DNA from: Pleurodeles waltl
Lineage: Eukaryota > Chordata > Amphibia > Caudata > Salamandridae
Length of the DNA stretch: 64,000 nt
Direction of reading: 5' to 3'
NCBI RefSeq assembly: GCF_031143425.1
Contig: NC_090446.1
Coordinates: 655,547,717 to 655,611,716, forward strand
The notes under the pieces are model-generated. The model had not been told where the DNA came from, searched no databases, and worked only from the letters and a program-made list of their open reading frames with translations. This document shows, piece after piece, positions 32,063 through 43,315 of the stretch (position 1 is the first letter of the stretch; each line of letters begins with the position of its first letter). The position numbers and the translations under genes are program-made.

Positions 32063-34347
32063 TGTGAGAAATTGGGTTGTTGGTTGACTGAGGTGTTAGC
32101 CATGGTAAAGCAGCAACCACAACTCTTGTCAGAGGAAGGCATAATCAAACTCCAAATTAACCTGTGCTCACCCTCCGGTAGCTTTCCACAGATCACTCAG
32201 GCTTAAATTGAAGGCAATTTCTGAAGTATTTACGCAACACTTCAAACAGTAAAACAGTGAAAACACAACACACAAGAAGGATTTTGGACCAGGTTAGAAA
32301 ATTAGAGTAGATTTTAATGAATAAAATAATATCAAAACAGCAACCTTTTAATCAGTAGTTCTTGAGTTATGAATTTTTAAAGAATAAACTATAGTATAAG
32401 GCCAAGAAAAAGCAAAAAGCGGCAACCATGGATATCTGGTTGTGCCAGACTAAGACAGAGTCAAAATGCTCTGGCCGATCTAGATGAAGCACAAGCCAGC
32501 TACAGGGACTCAGTTATGCCTGATGAACAAAATAACTTAAATCCTGGTTTTGAGGCGTGGAATGGATCCGAGCTGAAGATGCGTTGCACAGCGAATGGAA
32601 TGCGTTAGTTCCAAGATGCAGCAAAACTGCAGTGCAAAGTCCTGTTGCATCAACATCAAGGATCCCATAGAACGCAGCTTGTAATGTGAAGGCCAGTGTT
32701 GTGGATGCCATGCACACCCGAGGCAATGCGTCCGTTCCGATGTGGAGCTTTGGTACCATCGTCGAGGCTGCCGTTGATGAGGGATGCAAGAACTTGCTCC
32801 CAGGAACCATCGTGCAGCAGCAGTTCTGATGGCATTGTGTTGAAACCAAGATGCAGCAGAGATGTGAGTAATTTGCACCACATCCAACCCACCCAGCAGC
32901 AGTGATGCATTGGTTTTACTCAAGGATGCACTGCTCCACTGAGGAGATGCGTCGGTTCTGCTTAGGGATGTGCCACTCAGCAGAACGATGTGTCAATTCC
33001 ATTGAGAAGCACCTTAAGCACTCTTCCAAAGGTCAAGGACTGGGGTGCCACCACATGGCAGGGTAGACTCTCAGTTGGCAGAGCCAGGTGGTTGGAAGTC
33101 TTTTGTGACCCTGAGCCTTCAGATCAGGAAGCCAGGCAACTACCCCTTGCAGTCAGTATGGGCTTTGGGTTGGAGAGATGCAAATCCAGCCCTTCTCATT
33201 CCCAGGCAAGAGGTAAGCAGGCAACAGGTCTCCAGTAAAGTGCAGTCCAGCAAAGTGGCAGGCCTTCAGCAACACAACAGTCTTTATTCCAGGCAGAGTA
33301 TCAACAGGTTCATTAGTGCACTGAAGTGGTGGAGTCTGAGGTCCAGTTCTTGTGCCCAGTGATGCCTTTGATGAGAGGGTGACTTCAAAAACAACCATTT
33401 GAAGTTCACAGATGTCCTACCCTCTCTGTCCTTTTTCCAGGGTGTATGCAGTCCTTTGTGTAGGAACAGGACACTTCATATTCAGGTGAAAGTGAGGCTG
33501 AGTCCAGCTCCTCCCTCCCATCCTACCCGGGATGGTCCATTAAATCACACCTAAGCTCCGATTGTGTGTGGCTTTCTAGGAGGAATACACCATGTCCAGC
33601 TGCCAACAACGACCAGTATTATGACCAGAGACAGCCTGTAGGCACCAAACAGCTAAGGCAAGAAAATGCAATTTAAAATCTGACTTCACCATAAATTAGG
33701 ATTTTAAGTTTTGATTCCATCAAATTTAAAGGGGTTATCTCTTCCCATTTGTAAATTACACTTATGCAATGTAATAAAGCAATTCCTATGGGAGAGATAG
33801 ACCTTGCAGTGGTAATAAACACATTGAAGAGTTTTTCACTACCAGGACATGTAAAACTAAGAGGTACATATCCTACTTTTTAAATTCATTACCCCCAGCT
33901 ATCTGGGCTGTCCAGCGCCTACTCTAGGGTAGACATATATGTATTAAAAAAGGAAGGTTTGGGCCTAGTGAATCATTTATTTTGCAGGTTTTAATGGCAG
34001 TTCAAAACTGCACACATATGCTCTGCAATGGAGGGCCTGCAACATGTTTAAAGGGCTACTTCAGTGGGTGGCATAATCAGTGCTGCAGGCCCTCTAGTAG
34101 CATTTAATTTACAGGCCCTGTGCACATGTAGCACATTTTACTAGGGACTTATAAGTAAATTAAATATACCAACTGAGTCTATGCCAATGTCACCATGTTT
34201 TTAAGGAAAGAGCACAAGCACTTTAGCATCAGTTAGCAGTGGTAAAATGGGCAGAATTTAAAGCCAGCAGTCAGGATGTCAGCCAAAACAGGAGCTCTGA
34301 AGGCAAACCTTTAGGGGGAAACCACACCAAGGATGCCAGGTCTAACA
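32063..34347 (-). mobile_element. LTR of family B, copy 2 (about 2285 bp)
   Basis: On the minus strand it begins TGTTAGACCTGGCATCC (34347) and ends ...CCCAATTTCTCACA (32063), so it has TG...CA termini. A minus-strand AATAAAA region lies near 32325, in the expected R/U5 zone. Blocks are shared with 20880-22750. No internal retroelement sequence adjoins it, so it behaves as a solo LTR, but I could not find a matching 4-6 bp duplication in the flanks. Small repeated GATGCRTYGGTT words occur around 32900-33000. Confidence 0.68.
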
Positions 34348-35520
34348 ATATGACTTTATTGAATTATATGTTAATACATTGCCACACAACCAGCCCTAAC
34401 CATGACTTTTGACAGCAGGAAAAACTCAAAAAACATAAATTTGATCAGATAATTTTTTTTGTTAGATCATCTTTCCTGAATATATGTCATTTTATAACAA
34501 CCCAAAAAGCTCTCCACATTTACTTGATACAAAATATGTAGGATACTTGACTCTTGTATTTTTGTGTTGCAATGCAACAGATGTTTTTCACTGGAATTTG
34601 AAGAAGTTGCCCTTGGATTAGGACTGTGACATGAGCTTCTGAGTCGAAAGATTTGCTGTTTGACCTCAATTATCCACATCAGCAGACTGGCATAGATTTC
34701 TCACATAGCTGTTGATGTACCATGCTTCCTAATTCCTGGGGCTACTTGAGGAGTGATTGTATTATAATATTCACTTAGAGCGATTTTGACACTGTTAGTT
34801 CTTCAGGAAACTGACTCCCACCAAATTTGCTCCACTAGAGGATATGTTTCAAACTTCTATCTTGCCTCTCAATATTATTGAATATATGCTGGCTTGTTGA
34901 ACCTAGACAAACACACCTCACCCAAGTAGGATACTTTTGCTTGCCAATAACTAGATTAGTGTTATTGTTATCTTTCTATGTAAAGTTAATGACTGCCTTA
35001 CTTTATTGTGTGTTTAAACTGAGAACATATTTGCTTGGCAAACATTCTACTGTGGTGATGTCCTCATGTTTGCTTCCAGAAAGTTTAGGAATAGCTGCAT
35101 TGGGCAGGGAAAGTTCTGTGTCCTAATATTATCATGGTTTCCTTGTAACACAAAGTTAAGTGTGAACTACAACCAGCATATTTGGGTTATAAAAATTACT
35201 TTACTGACAGGGACATCTTCAGGTTCAGCTAAGACTTCATATGAATTAAATTAGGTTCTTTCCCAGGTAACTCTAGCAACCCAGTGTAAATCAGTAGCTT
35301 GTGATAGCTCTCTACTAAACAAATTGAATTTCCTTTGGCCTTTGTGTAACTTTTCATCATACCCTAATAAATCATGTTGACTATCAAACTTCTTGTTATC
35401 ATCTGTGTACTAATGTGCTCTGGTCCAGGTTCTGCTATGATTACCTAACATCTCAGGGGGGGACACGGTCATTACAGCCAGGGCATCTCCCGAATCTCTC
35501 CAATTAGGTGGGACTGTCTA
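34348..35520. other. AT-rich stretch without recognisable gene
   Basis: Only short open frames; no domain or repeat class recognised. Confidence 0.5.
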
Positions 35521-35880
35521 ATTTCAGGCAGTGCTTAATTTGTAAATAAAAAGGTGTCGGTGCCCAAAGCCCTCATCTTAAACATGTGGCTGCTGCAATT
35601 AAATGTGCGAACACGGAATACTGAGGCAGCATAATCCTGAAGCCACCTAGGGCCTCTTCAAACCATTTACAGCCACTCCCTGCCCTTCCACCTCACTCTT
35701 GCAGCTATCTACTTTCTCTCTTTGTGCCGCTTTTTCGTTTTTCTCTTCCTTCGTCTTTCCCAAATGTGTCATTTGCTCGCTGCAAATGCTTGAGGCAGAA
35801 GAATAAGCCCCGGCCCTCAAAAATAAGTGCTGGTGCTCAGCACCGGGAACAACAAGCACAAATTAAGCACTGATTTCAGA
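35521..35880. mobile_element. hAT-type MITE (element 35529-35872) with 8-bp duplications
   Basis: Perfect 15-bp terminal inverted repeats CAGTGCTTAATTTGT and ACAAATTAAGCACTG enclose 344 bp. The flanks are ATTTCAGG (35521-35528) and ATTTCAGA (35873-35880), an 8-bp duplication with one mismatch. CAGTG ends and an 8-bp duplication are diagnostic of the hAT superfamily. It has no coding capacity. Confidence 0.88.
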
Positions 35881-36127
35881 GCAATTTTATTTTCGATAAC
35901 CATTAGTAAAATAGATAGATAAGATCATCGTTAGGTTATTTTTTTTCAGATTCATTTGACTCACCCATATAGCTGTTACTTTAAAATTCATGGAAGTTGT
36001 CAATGTGCTGTTTATTTTACATTTCAAGTGATGAAAAATGTAATATATAATTTGATAGGTGGTGGGGTCATGCATGGCTCCAGATGTCAGTTCTGTTTAT
36101 AAACCAATGTTGATATTAATGGCTGGA
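35881..36127. other. Short AT-rich spacer
   Basis: Nothing recognised between the hAT MITE and the C-rich element. Confidence 0.4.
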
Positions 36128-37613
36128 TTATCATTGGATCTACGAATATATGATGGAACAACTAGTAAAGGCATGTTTGGGAACGGCATGCATGGTTCTA
36201 GCCCTCCCTAAGCCCCAAAAGTACCCCACCCCATTACTAAAACTGCCCGCCCCTAAAAACAAAAGTAACCCAACACCCCCACCCACCCTGAGCCCTAAAA
36301 CCTTCCCTGACCCCCCCACCAGCCCTAAAACCAACCGACCTGCCACCCTGAAGAACAAAACTACCCTGACACTCCCACCCCTGCCCGTAAAAACAAAACT
36401 ACCCCGCTCCCCCCACCCCCACCACTAAAAAACCTACCACGACCCCCACCCCTAAAAACAAAACTAACCAGACCCCACCATCCCTGCTGCAAAAAAACAA
36501 AAATACTCCGACATCCCCACCCACCCTGAGTCCTAAAACCTTCCCCGAGCCCCCACTGCCCTAAAAACAACTCACCCCCCACCCTGCCCCTAAAAACAAA
36601 ACTATCCCGATCCCTCCGCCCAGTCCCTAAAAACAAAACTACCCTGATACCCCACCCTGCCCTTAAAAATAAAACTACCCGAGCCCCCACCCCTAAAACC
36701 AAACTACCCAGACCCCCCACCCTGCCCTTATAAACAAAACTACCCTGACCCCCACTCCTAAAAACAAAACCACCCCTATACCCCCCACCCACCCAGAGCC
36801 CTAAAACCTTCCCCGACCCCCCACCCACTAAAACCAACCGACCCGCCACCCTGCCCCTAAAAACAAAACTACCACGACCCCTGCCCCAAGCCCTTAATCC
36901 ACCCCACCCCTATAAACTACCACCAAACCTACTCCAACCCCACTTACCTGACCAAACTAACCTATCCTCCCACCCTTAAAAACCACACTACCTGACCCCC
37001 CACCCGCCCCTATACACAAAACTACCCGACACCCCTAAAAACAAAACTACACTGATACCCCCATCCTCCCTGAGCCCTAAAACCCTCCCTGACCTCCAAC
37101 CCACCCGAAACACAACCAACCCCTCCATAGGCCCCCCCCACCCATGCTCCTAAAAACAAAACTACCCGGACTCTCCAACCCGCCCCTAGGAACAAAATTA
37201 CCCCCATCCCAAGCCCTTAATCCACCACACCCCTAAAACTACCCCCAAACCTGCCCTAACCCCACTTACCTGACCAAACTACCCCAATCCCCCACCTCTG
37301 CCCCTAAAAATCAAACTACCCTGATCCCCCGACCCCACCCCTAAAAAACAAATTACCCTGACCACCCCACCCCCAAACCAAGCCCTTAATCCACCCCCAC
37401 CCCAAGCCCTTAATCCATCACCGCCCCTAAAAACGACCCCCTAACCTTGCCCCAACCTCACTTACCTGACTGTCCCCTCTCCCGATCCACTCTGCATTTT
37501 TCTCTGCCTATGCATTGTTCAGGCAGTTGTTGTTCCAGCAAGCGTGGTTACGCTTGCATTATAGTTGACTTCTTTGTTCTGGAGTCGTGGTTTAGGATGT
37601 TTCCCTGGATCTA
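36128..37613. mobile_element. Possible non-autonomous element enclosing a C-rich minisatellite
   Basis: Unique-looking edges (GGATCTAC near 36137 and GTAGATCC-complementary GGATCTACAG near 37608; GTGTTCCAGCAAGCGTGG-like text on the right) flank a long satellite-like core. The edge words give a weak inverted relation. Whether this is one transposon or a local repeat expansion is open. Confidence 0.3.
36190..37480 (+). repeat. C-rich minisatellite (CCCCTAAAAACAAAACTACCCxGACCCCCACC)n with higher-order repeat
   Basis: The short unit of about 30 bp is degenerate. A longer unit marked by GAGYCCTAAAACCYTCC recurs at about 36291, 36528, 36797 and 37073 (237-276 bp apart), and a second marker, AAGCCCTTAATCCA, recurs three to four times from about 36887 on, usually followed ~55 bp later by CACTTACCTGAC. 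The minus strand is G-rich with many GGGG runs, so G-quadruplex formation is possible. Gly-rich minus-strand open frames are repeat artefacts. Confidence 0.88.
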
Positions 37614-39344
37614 CAGTTATGTTGAGGGGGTACAAAGATGAGGGTGTTTTGTTGTCAAAAGAAGATAATACTCTTGTAATCGAATGGCAGAACCCAGGTT
37701 GAATTAATTAACTCAGTACTTTATTTCACTAACACCATGTACTAGATGGATAAATCATGATAAACTCATCTCCTCACTGTCTTCATAACTGTCAGTTTCA
37801 CGTGCCCAGCATTCCAGAATGGTAAATTCCTTAGACACAGAAAGGAGAGGGGTAGCCAGAAGAGCCAGAAAAGACTATAAAAAAAACAAAAAATATATAT
37901 ATTGTAACACACTCTTTATTCACAATCATTTCGGGAAGCTGTCATTCTGCTTTAAGTTTTTTTTCGTTTTTATCCTGTTTTCAAAACAGCCTCATTCTCT
38001 GTTGTTTATGTTTTCTGTTCCAGGAATGTCACTAGATTCATTATCTCCCTGTACAATTAGTGCAGACATATAAGACTGAGGATCAAGGGTACCGCTGATT
38101 AAGGCTTTATACTTAGGCAGTTCTTCAGATTTTTTTTATATTTATTTTACATATGTACTTTACCAATTGTCTAATTTTATTCAGTTCTGTCCAGCCATAC
38201 ATTCCCACCTATAGCATGCCTGCCGAGATCTTTAACTTATTTAAAATAGCAGTGCAGAAATAGTGTTTACTAGCAGTGGCTATGGATACAGGATCAAGCG
38301 TAAGAAGGTCAAGTTTGGTTTTAATGTTTGATAAAACAAATGTAGCCAGATTTTCTAACAGATACCCTCTACATTCATCTTCAGTGATATTGAAGAACCT
38401 CAGTGGTGTATTTTTAATAATGCTGTAATTTCTTCAAGAGTGCTCAGAACTGGACCTTTCTATTTATCGACTAACACATTTTTACTTAGAGACTCAGTTC
38501 AACACAAATCGTCTTCTTTGTGGACCTTGGAGTACTGATGTTTACCAATTATCAAGATTTAAAGCTTCCAAACCAATCCATTGAGCCAGAACACTTCCCA
38601 GTCCAAGATGTTCATCAGACTGTCAAACACCCCCTAGGTGTCATCTTCACCTGCGGTGGACCAAAACTATACCGAACAACAGATGAGTTTAAAGTTATTT
38701 ATCTATCTTCCTCATGAATTAAGTCAGTGATTGTAATACCTTTCACTCTCCTATCCATAGTTTTGCATATATTTGGATTGTTTTATACTAAGACATCCCT
38801 ATGTGGGCTGATCAGGTAACCAAAGTTTGAGGAACCTACGGACATCTTCCCTTAAGTGCTCCATTAGTCCAAAAGAAGGGCACATCTACAGTAAAGTCTC
38901 CTTACACTCTTCTAGTGACTGAGATTTCTTTGCCCTTCAGGTCAGACAGTCTCACGTCTTAGATCCTCTCCCTCAATCTCTCTTATTCTATCTCTCTCTC
39001 TCTTTCTATCTCTCTCGTCCTCTTTTTTTATGACAAGAGAAAGCGATTTCAGCAAAGGCAAAAACTAATAGTACCATGTCAGGATATACAGATGTCACAC
39101 CGAAAAGTAAGTAAATATTCTGTGATGTATTGCAACTCTGTAGATCCCACCACCTGGCTCTAGGGTTACAGATACATGCTGGCACTTATTTGAAAGATAT
39201 CATTACATCATGGTTGAACAGAATAAACAATAGAATTCTAAAACTACAGAATGGGAATCCAGAATCCAAATTTCATAGTGGGAATCCAGAATTCCCAACA
39301 CCATACAGGAAGATGTGTTATGTTATGTTAACAGTGTTTGCATA
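37614..39344. other. AT-rich stretch without recognisable gene; CT microsatellite
   Basis: No coding domain seen. A (CT)n-rich tract lies at about 38980-39018, and a direct repeat GGGAATCCAGAAT occurs at about 39253 and 39281. Confidence 0.5.
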
Positions 39345-39800
39345 GCATGCTAATCACCCAAGAGGGTATCCAGGAACTCTGTGGAATGTGTGTGATCCCA
39401 ACTCGCGTACTCGAAAAAGCCCGGCCTTCAGCTTCTTGAAAAAGTCAAGAAGAGACGAGGAGGCGCTGATGTGTTGTACGATGTCATGAAAGGATTTAGA
39501 GGCCAGTTACGAGGAGGTGCTGCTCCCATTCTGCTCTAATGCATGGGTGGTGTATGCTAGGGAGAGACTGGAAGAGCAGAGGTGTCCGAAGGCTGGTGGA
39601 AGTCTATATGGCTATTCATATAGGCAGGGCCAGTGTTTTAGAGAGCTTTGTAGGTGTTGGTTAGAAATTTAGAATGTGCATGCTTGTGTATTGGGAGCCA
39701 GTGGAGTTCCCTGAGGTGTGATGTGATGTAAGCTTGGTGTGAGAGGTTGAGGATGAATCCAGGTGCTGTGTTTTGCAAGGTCTGCAGTCTTCTTTTGAAT
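39345..39800 (-). pseudogene. L2-like LINE, end of ORF2 and 3' UTR
   Basis: The minus strand 39820-39638 reads FKRRLQTLQNTA, then LRELHWLPIHKHA, a motif pair at the end of L2/CR1 ORF2. The 3' UTR follows, with TATCCAGGAACTC and GGTGATTAGCATG text corresponding to the 3' end of the element at 27244-29150. The same LINE continues at 41820, separated by a younger LINE insertion. Confidence 0.78.
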
Positions 39801-39813
39801 TGATTGGTAATCA
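39801..39813. repeat. 13-bp target-site duplication (left)
   Basis: TGATTGGTAATCA, repeated exactly at 41807-41819. Confidence 0.85.
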
Positions 39814-41806
39814 TCATCATTTAATTTTATTTCGGTGAGTAAAAACAAACCATTAAAGTACAATACACAACAAAGAAAGAGAGGACTTCTAAAAGCACGG
39901 AGGTGATAAAAAAAAATAAGGTAAAAGTACAGTTAAAAGGAACAAGACAGGTTTTAAAAAACAAACAGGAAATAAGCAGTCAAATAAACATCACTTAATA
40001 TAATGAAAGGCAATACTCAAAAATGAAAAGAAATCCCTAAATCAGCACTAGTTAAAAAATATAATACACCAATATCTGAATACTGTGGAGGAATCACACA
40101 TCCAATTTGATAAATATAAATAGATAAGTCTAAAAATGAGTTCCCCACTCTTGCTCCTTGAAGTTGCTGAACTCAGATACCATAATAACACAAGAATTTT
40201 CCCCCCATTAAAAAACTGTCTGGGTGGATTGTTTTCGCTTTAAAATTCTCACGGCATAAAATAAGGGAACAGTTCCATAGGTCTATAAATAATCCATAAG
40301 GACCCAAGCCAAAATCCATGTCCTGTACAAAAAGAAGCTACAATCATACATCCAAGTCAGATAAATATACATAAATAGTACTAAACAATAACTACACCAT
40401 TTTATCCCTTAAACTTGCTAATCTCAACCTCCAGATAGACTCGAGAAAACTTGCCACTGGTAGAGCTATCTTGACGGACGGGTCGCTTTTTAAAATTCTC
40501 TCAGCATGGGGACAGGATCTAACTCCTAATTGTTTAAAAAGCGGGATGAGCTTTTGATATGCTTGACAGTGGAAGAAAACGTGTGAAACAGTTTCTGCAC
40601 TTTTACAACCCATCGGGCAACCTTTAGATCTATTAGTTGAACTGGACCATTTGTACGTAAGGCAGCACAGGGGGAGGCACCCAATCCTAAACCTGATAAA
40701 GAGGGCACGAGCAAATGGAGATAACTTTGCATCCAAAAAGGGCTCAAATTCGTAATGGCATTTTATAAGTAAAAAATTGTCGGACATGGACAATGGAATT
40801 GAACCAGCAAATTGTCCAACCTGAACATTATGCCAATAAGCATCCTTTAACAGCTGTGCAGCATTTTTAGGAATAGAAATAGGATCATGCCAATAGGAAC
40901 CTAACCCCAGCTGGGAAAAAGATTGTTCAACGAATACACACCATTTAGGTTTAATACTAAAATCACGGACCACCACTTTTAGGAGGCCACACCGAAAAGG
41001 GGTTAGGGCATCAGTTGTCCACAGCCGAATCCAAAACAGCAGGGGTCTTAGGGCCGCAATCTGTGAGATTGAGAAAAGATTTAGGTCCAGGTGAATGGGC
41101 AAAGATGGGGTACTCGATGGAACCTTTAGCATCATTTTTAAAAACTGGTTTTCCGCGCTAGCCAGATTCGTCAGATTACAATGGCCCCAAAGTTCGGCTC
41201 CATATAGGGCGGCCCCCCTAGCTTGAGCTTTGTATATTTCCAATGCAGGAGATATTGCAAATTTCGGGGAACTAGAGGCAAATCTGACAATTCCACCCGC
41301 CCTCTGCTTCAGGCATAATAAAGATTTATGGCGCTGGGCATGCCAAAGATGTGAATCTTCCACTTTGATACCTAGATAATCAAAGGTACCCACCCTTTCC
41401 AAAGGGACATCATCTAAATATACAGGCCTCTTCATTTTTTTCCTACTATCTCCAAAAACCATGTATTTTGTTTTTGCTGAATTAATTGATAACCCATGGT
41501 CAGTGCAAAACTCCAGGAATCTGGAGAGCAGCCTAGAAAGGCCCATAGCAGTACGTGATAGCAATAGGGTATCATCTGCAAACAGAAGACAGGGGATCTT
41601 CTGCCCGCCCAGACTAGGGGCGTCACTTTGACAGTCTAAGAGATGTGGCAAACAGGCATTAATAAACAAGAGAAATAAGGTGGGTGCCAGGACACAGCCT
41701 TGCCTCACGCCCTGTGTAGTTGGGAAAGCAGGCGTCAGATCGCCAATGGTACACCAGTGGACTTTAGCACAATTATCAGAATAAAGATCCTTGATAATAT
41801 TAATCA
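39814..41806 (-). mobile_element. 5'-truncated LINE (I/Jockey-like) inserted in the L2-like LINE
   Basis: 1993 bp between two exact copies of TGATTGGTAATCA. It is 5'-truncated inside the RT domain and carries a 578-bp 3' UTR ending in AAATAAAATTAAATGATGA on the minus strand, a short ATG-repeat-type tail rather than a long poly(A). Its reading frame is still open, so it is much younger than the related LINE at 13.8-20 kb. Confidence 0.85.
40392..41806 (-). CDS. LINE ORF2 C-terminal half: reverse transcriptase to zinc-knuckle domain, truncated at 5'
   Basis: 471 codons open up to the stop at 40392, with no true start, since the element begins here. In order: RT motifs GVRQGCVLAPTLFLLFIN and LLFADDTLLLS (FADD catalytic pair, about residues 75-80), LSINSAKTKYMVFG, a FDYLGIKVEDSHLWH motif, then a long helical region (LLFWIRLWTTDAL) and a C-terminal CPMGCKSAETVSHVFFHC knuckle near residue 410-427. 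Non-LTR RTs copy their RNA onto nicked chromosomal DNA. Upstream RT motifs and the endonuclease are missing, so it is not functional despite the clean frame. Confidence 0.88.
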
Positions 41807-41819
41807 TGATTGGTAATCA
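41807..41819. repeat. 13-bp target-site duplication (right)
   Basis: Exact copy of 39801-39813. Confidence 0.85.
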
Positions 41820-42890
41820 CTAATGCCTGCTTATATGTTTTTTTCATAGTCTAGTCCGCTGGTGATGAGTACTTGTGTGATCATTTTCCTGGTGGTGTCT
41901 GGAAGCCACTATAAGATTTTCTTCAGCATCCTTAGTATGACAACTGTATTGACTTTGGTGGTCATATCCATTTTGCTGTCTATGATGATTCTGAGGTTTC
42001 ATGCTTGCGAGGAGAGCATAGGGCTGGGTCTGAGGTCTGTGGGCCACCAATTTGAGTCCCATGGCAAGGCGTTCTTCTGGAAGTCTACCACCTCAGTCTT
42101 GTCAGAGTTCAGTTTGAGACAATTGGATTTATCCAGGTGGCCACTTCTGTCTTTGATGTGGTGAACTTGTTCCTGGAGTTGGGTGTTTTGCCCAATAGGA
42201 ACAATATCAGTTGTGTGTCATCAGCATAAGTGAGAATGTTTATGTTTTGAGCTCATAAGACATCAGATGTTGAAGAACGCTGGTCTGAGCGAGGAGACAA
42301 GTGGGACTATGCAAATATAATCTTGCATTTCATAGACATATGGAGGGATGTTGATGGTTTTGGTGCTTTCGGTGAGGAAGGAGCAGATGCATTCAAGGGC
42401 GAGTCCCAGAATATCTGCTTTATGGAGTTGTTGGATAAGCACAGTGTGAGAGACGGTGTTGAAGTCTGCTGATAGGTCTAGAAGGATTAAGGCTGCAGTT
42501 CCCCCCTTTCTTGAGGAGTATCCGGATGTCACCCATTGCTGCTTAAGAGTGGTTTCTGTGCTCTGGTTGGGTATGAATCCTGATTGTGTGGTGCTGAGAA
42601 GTTTGTGGTTGGTTAGGTGGTTGCAGAGGAGCTTTTTGATGACTTTTTCCAGGACTTTGGCTGCATAAGGAAGGAGGGATAGCAGTTGGTAATTGGAAAA
42701 TTTGATCAGATCAGACAAGCGTTTCTTTAGGAGGGCATTGATGGCTGTGTGTTTCCATAGTTCCGTGAAGGCGGCTGTACTCATGGAGGTGTTGCAGATA
42801 GGGATGAAGGTCTCGCTGACAGGGATTGCTCCTTTGTCGAAGGTTTGGTAGGGTTTGAAGTCCAGGGGGGCCCAAGAGTGAATTGTCTTC
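41820..42890 (-). pseudogene. L2-like LINE reverse transcriptase (upstream part)
   Basis: Minus strand. The open piece from 42997 to 42263 contains LLSLLPYAAKVLEKVIKK, TTQSGFIPNQSTETTL and ALILLDLSADFNTVSHTVLI, i.e. RT motifs around the first catalytic Asp of the L2/CR1 group (usually SAAFDTVSH). Motifs continue in broken frames to 41820 and then, after the LINE insertion, at 39800. A stretch near 42530 disrupts the normal spacing between HSTETAL and LLDLS. Decayed and inactive. Confidence 0.82.
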
Positions 42891-43315
42891 ATGATTGTAT
42901 TTTTTCTTTTCAATAGAGGCGATTTCCTCCTTCCAGCACACAAACAGAAGGAGGAAAACACAGAGAGAAATAATGATATTTCTCCCTGTTGCAACATTAT
43001 TCTGCCTCCCCTGAGGTGGCGTAGACTGTTGATGCATTCCCAGGTTTACAAAGCCTAATAAATCTGAAAATGCGTCAAAATCCATGTATGTTGCATAGGA
43101 GCAACCATGCAATACCCATGAAAACTCCTTCCCGACAAAAAAGTAAGGCAACACAGAGACTTGAACTGCGTTGCATTACTCTATATCTACAAGGCCCTGA
43201 AAGGCCACGGAAAGACACATGGCCTTGTAGATATGGATGAGCAGTCCGCATCGCCGGGGCGCCATTAATGGTGATGCACAGGTGGCGCAGGCTGCTTGTA
43301 AATATGGGTCTATTT
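42891..43315. mobile_element. Non-autonomous DNA element fragment, relative of 23537-24183
   Basis: Shares the AGCACACA...AGGAGGAAAA hairpin zone and AGAGAGAAATAA text with 23537-24183 and ends in GCTTGTAAATATGGGTC. The left end is lost at the L2 boundary. Non-coding. Confidence 0.5.

Noticed and set aside
32063..34347. Target-site duplication for the family B LTR.
   Set aside because: Flanking bases (GTATT and ATATG) do not match convincingly.
36361..36849. A 162-codon Gly/Val/Phe-rich minus-strand open frame resembling a structural protein.
   Set aside because: It is the translation of the C-rich minisatellite; its repeats follow the DNA unit.
36190..37480. Interstitial telomere array.
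   Set aside because: Units are CCCCTAAAAAC-type within 30-bp and longer repeats, not tandem TTAGGG.
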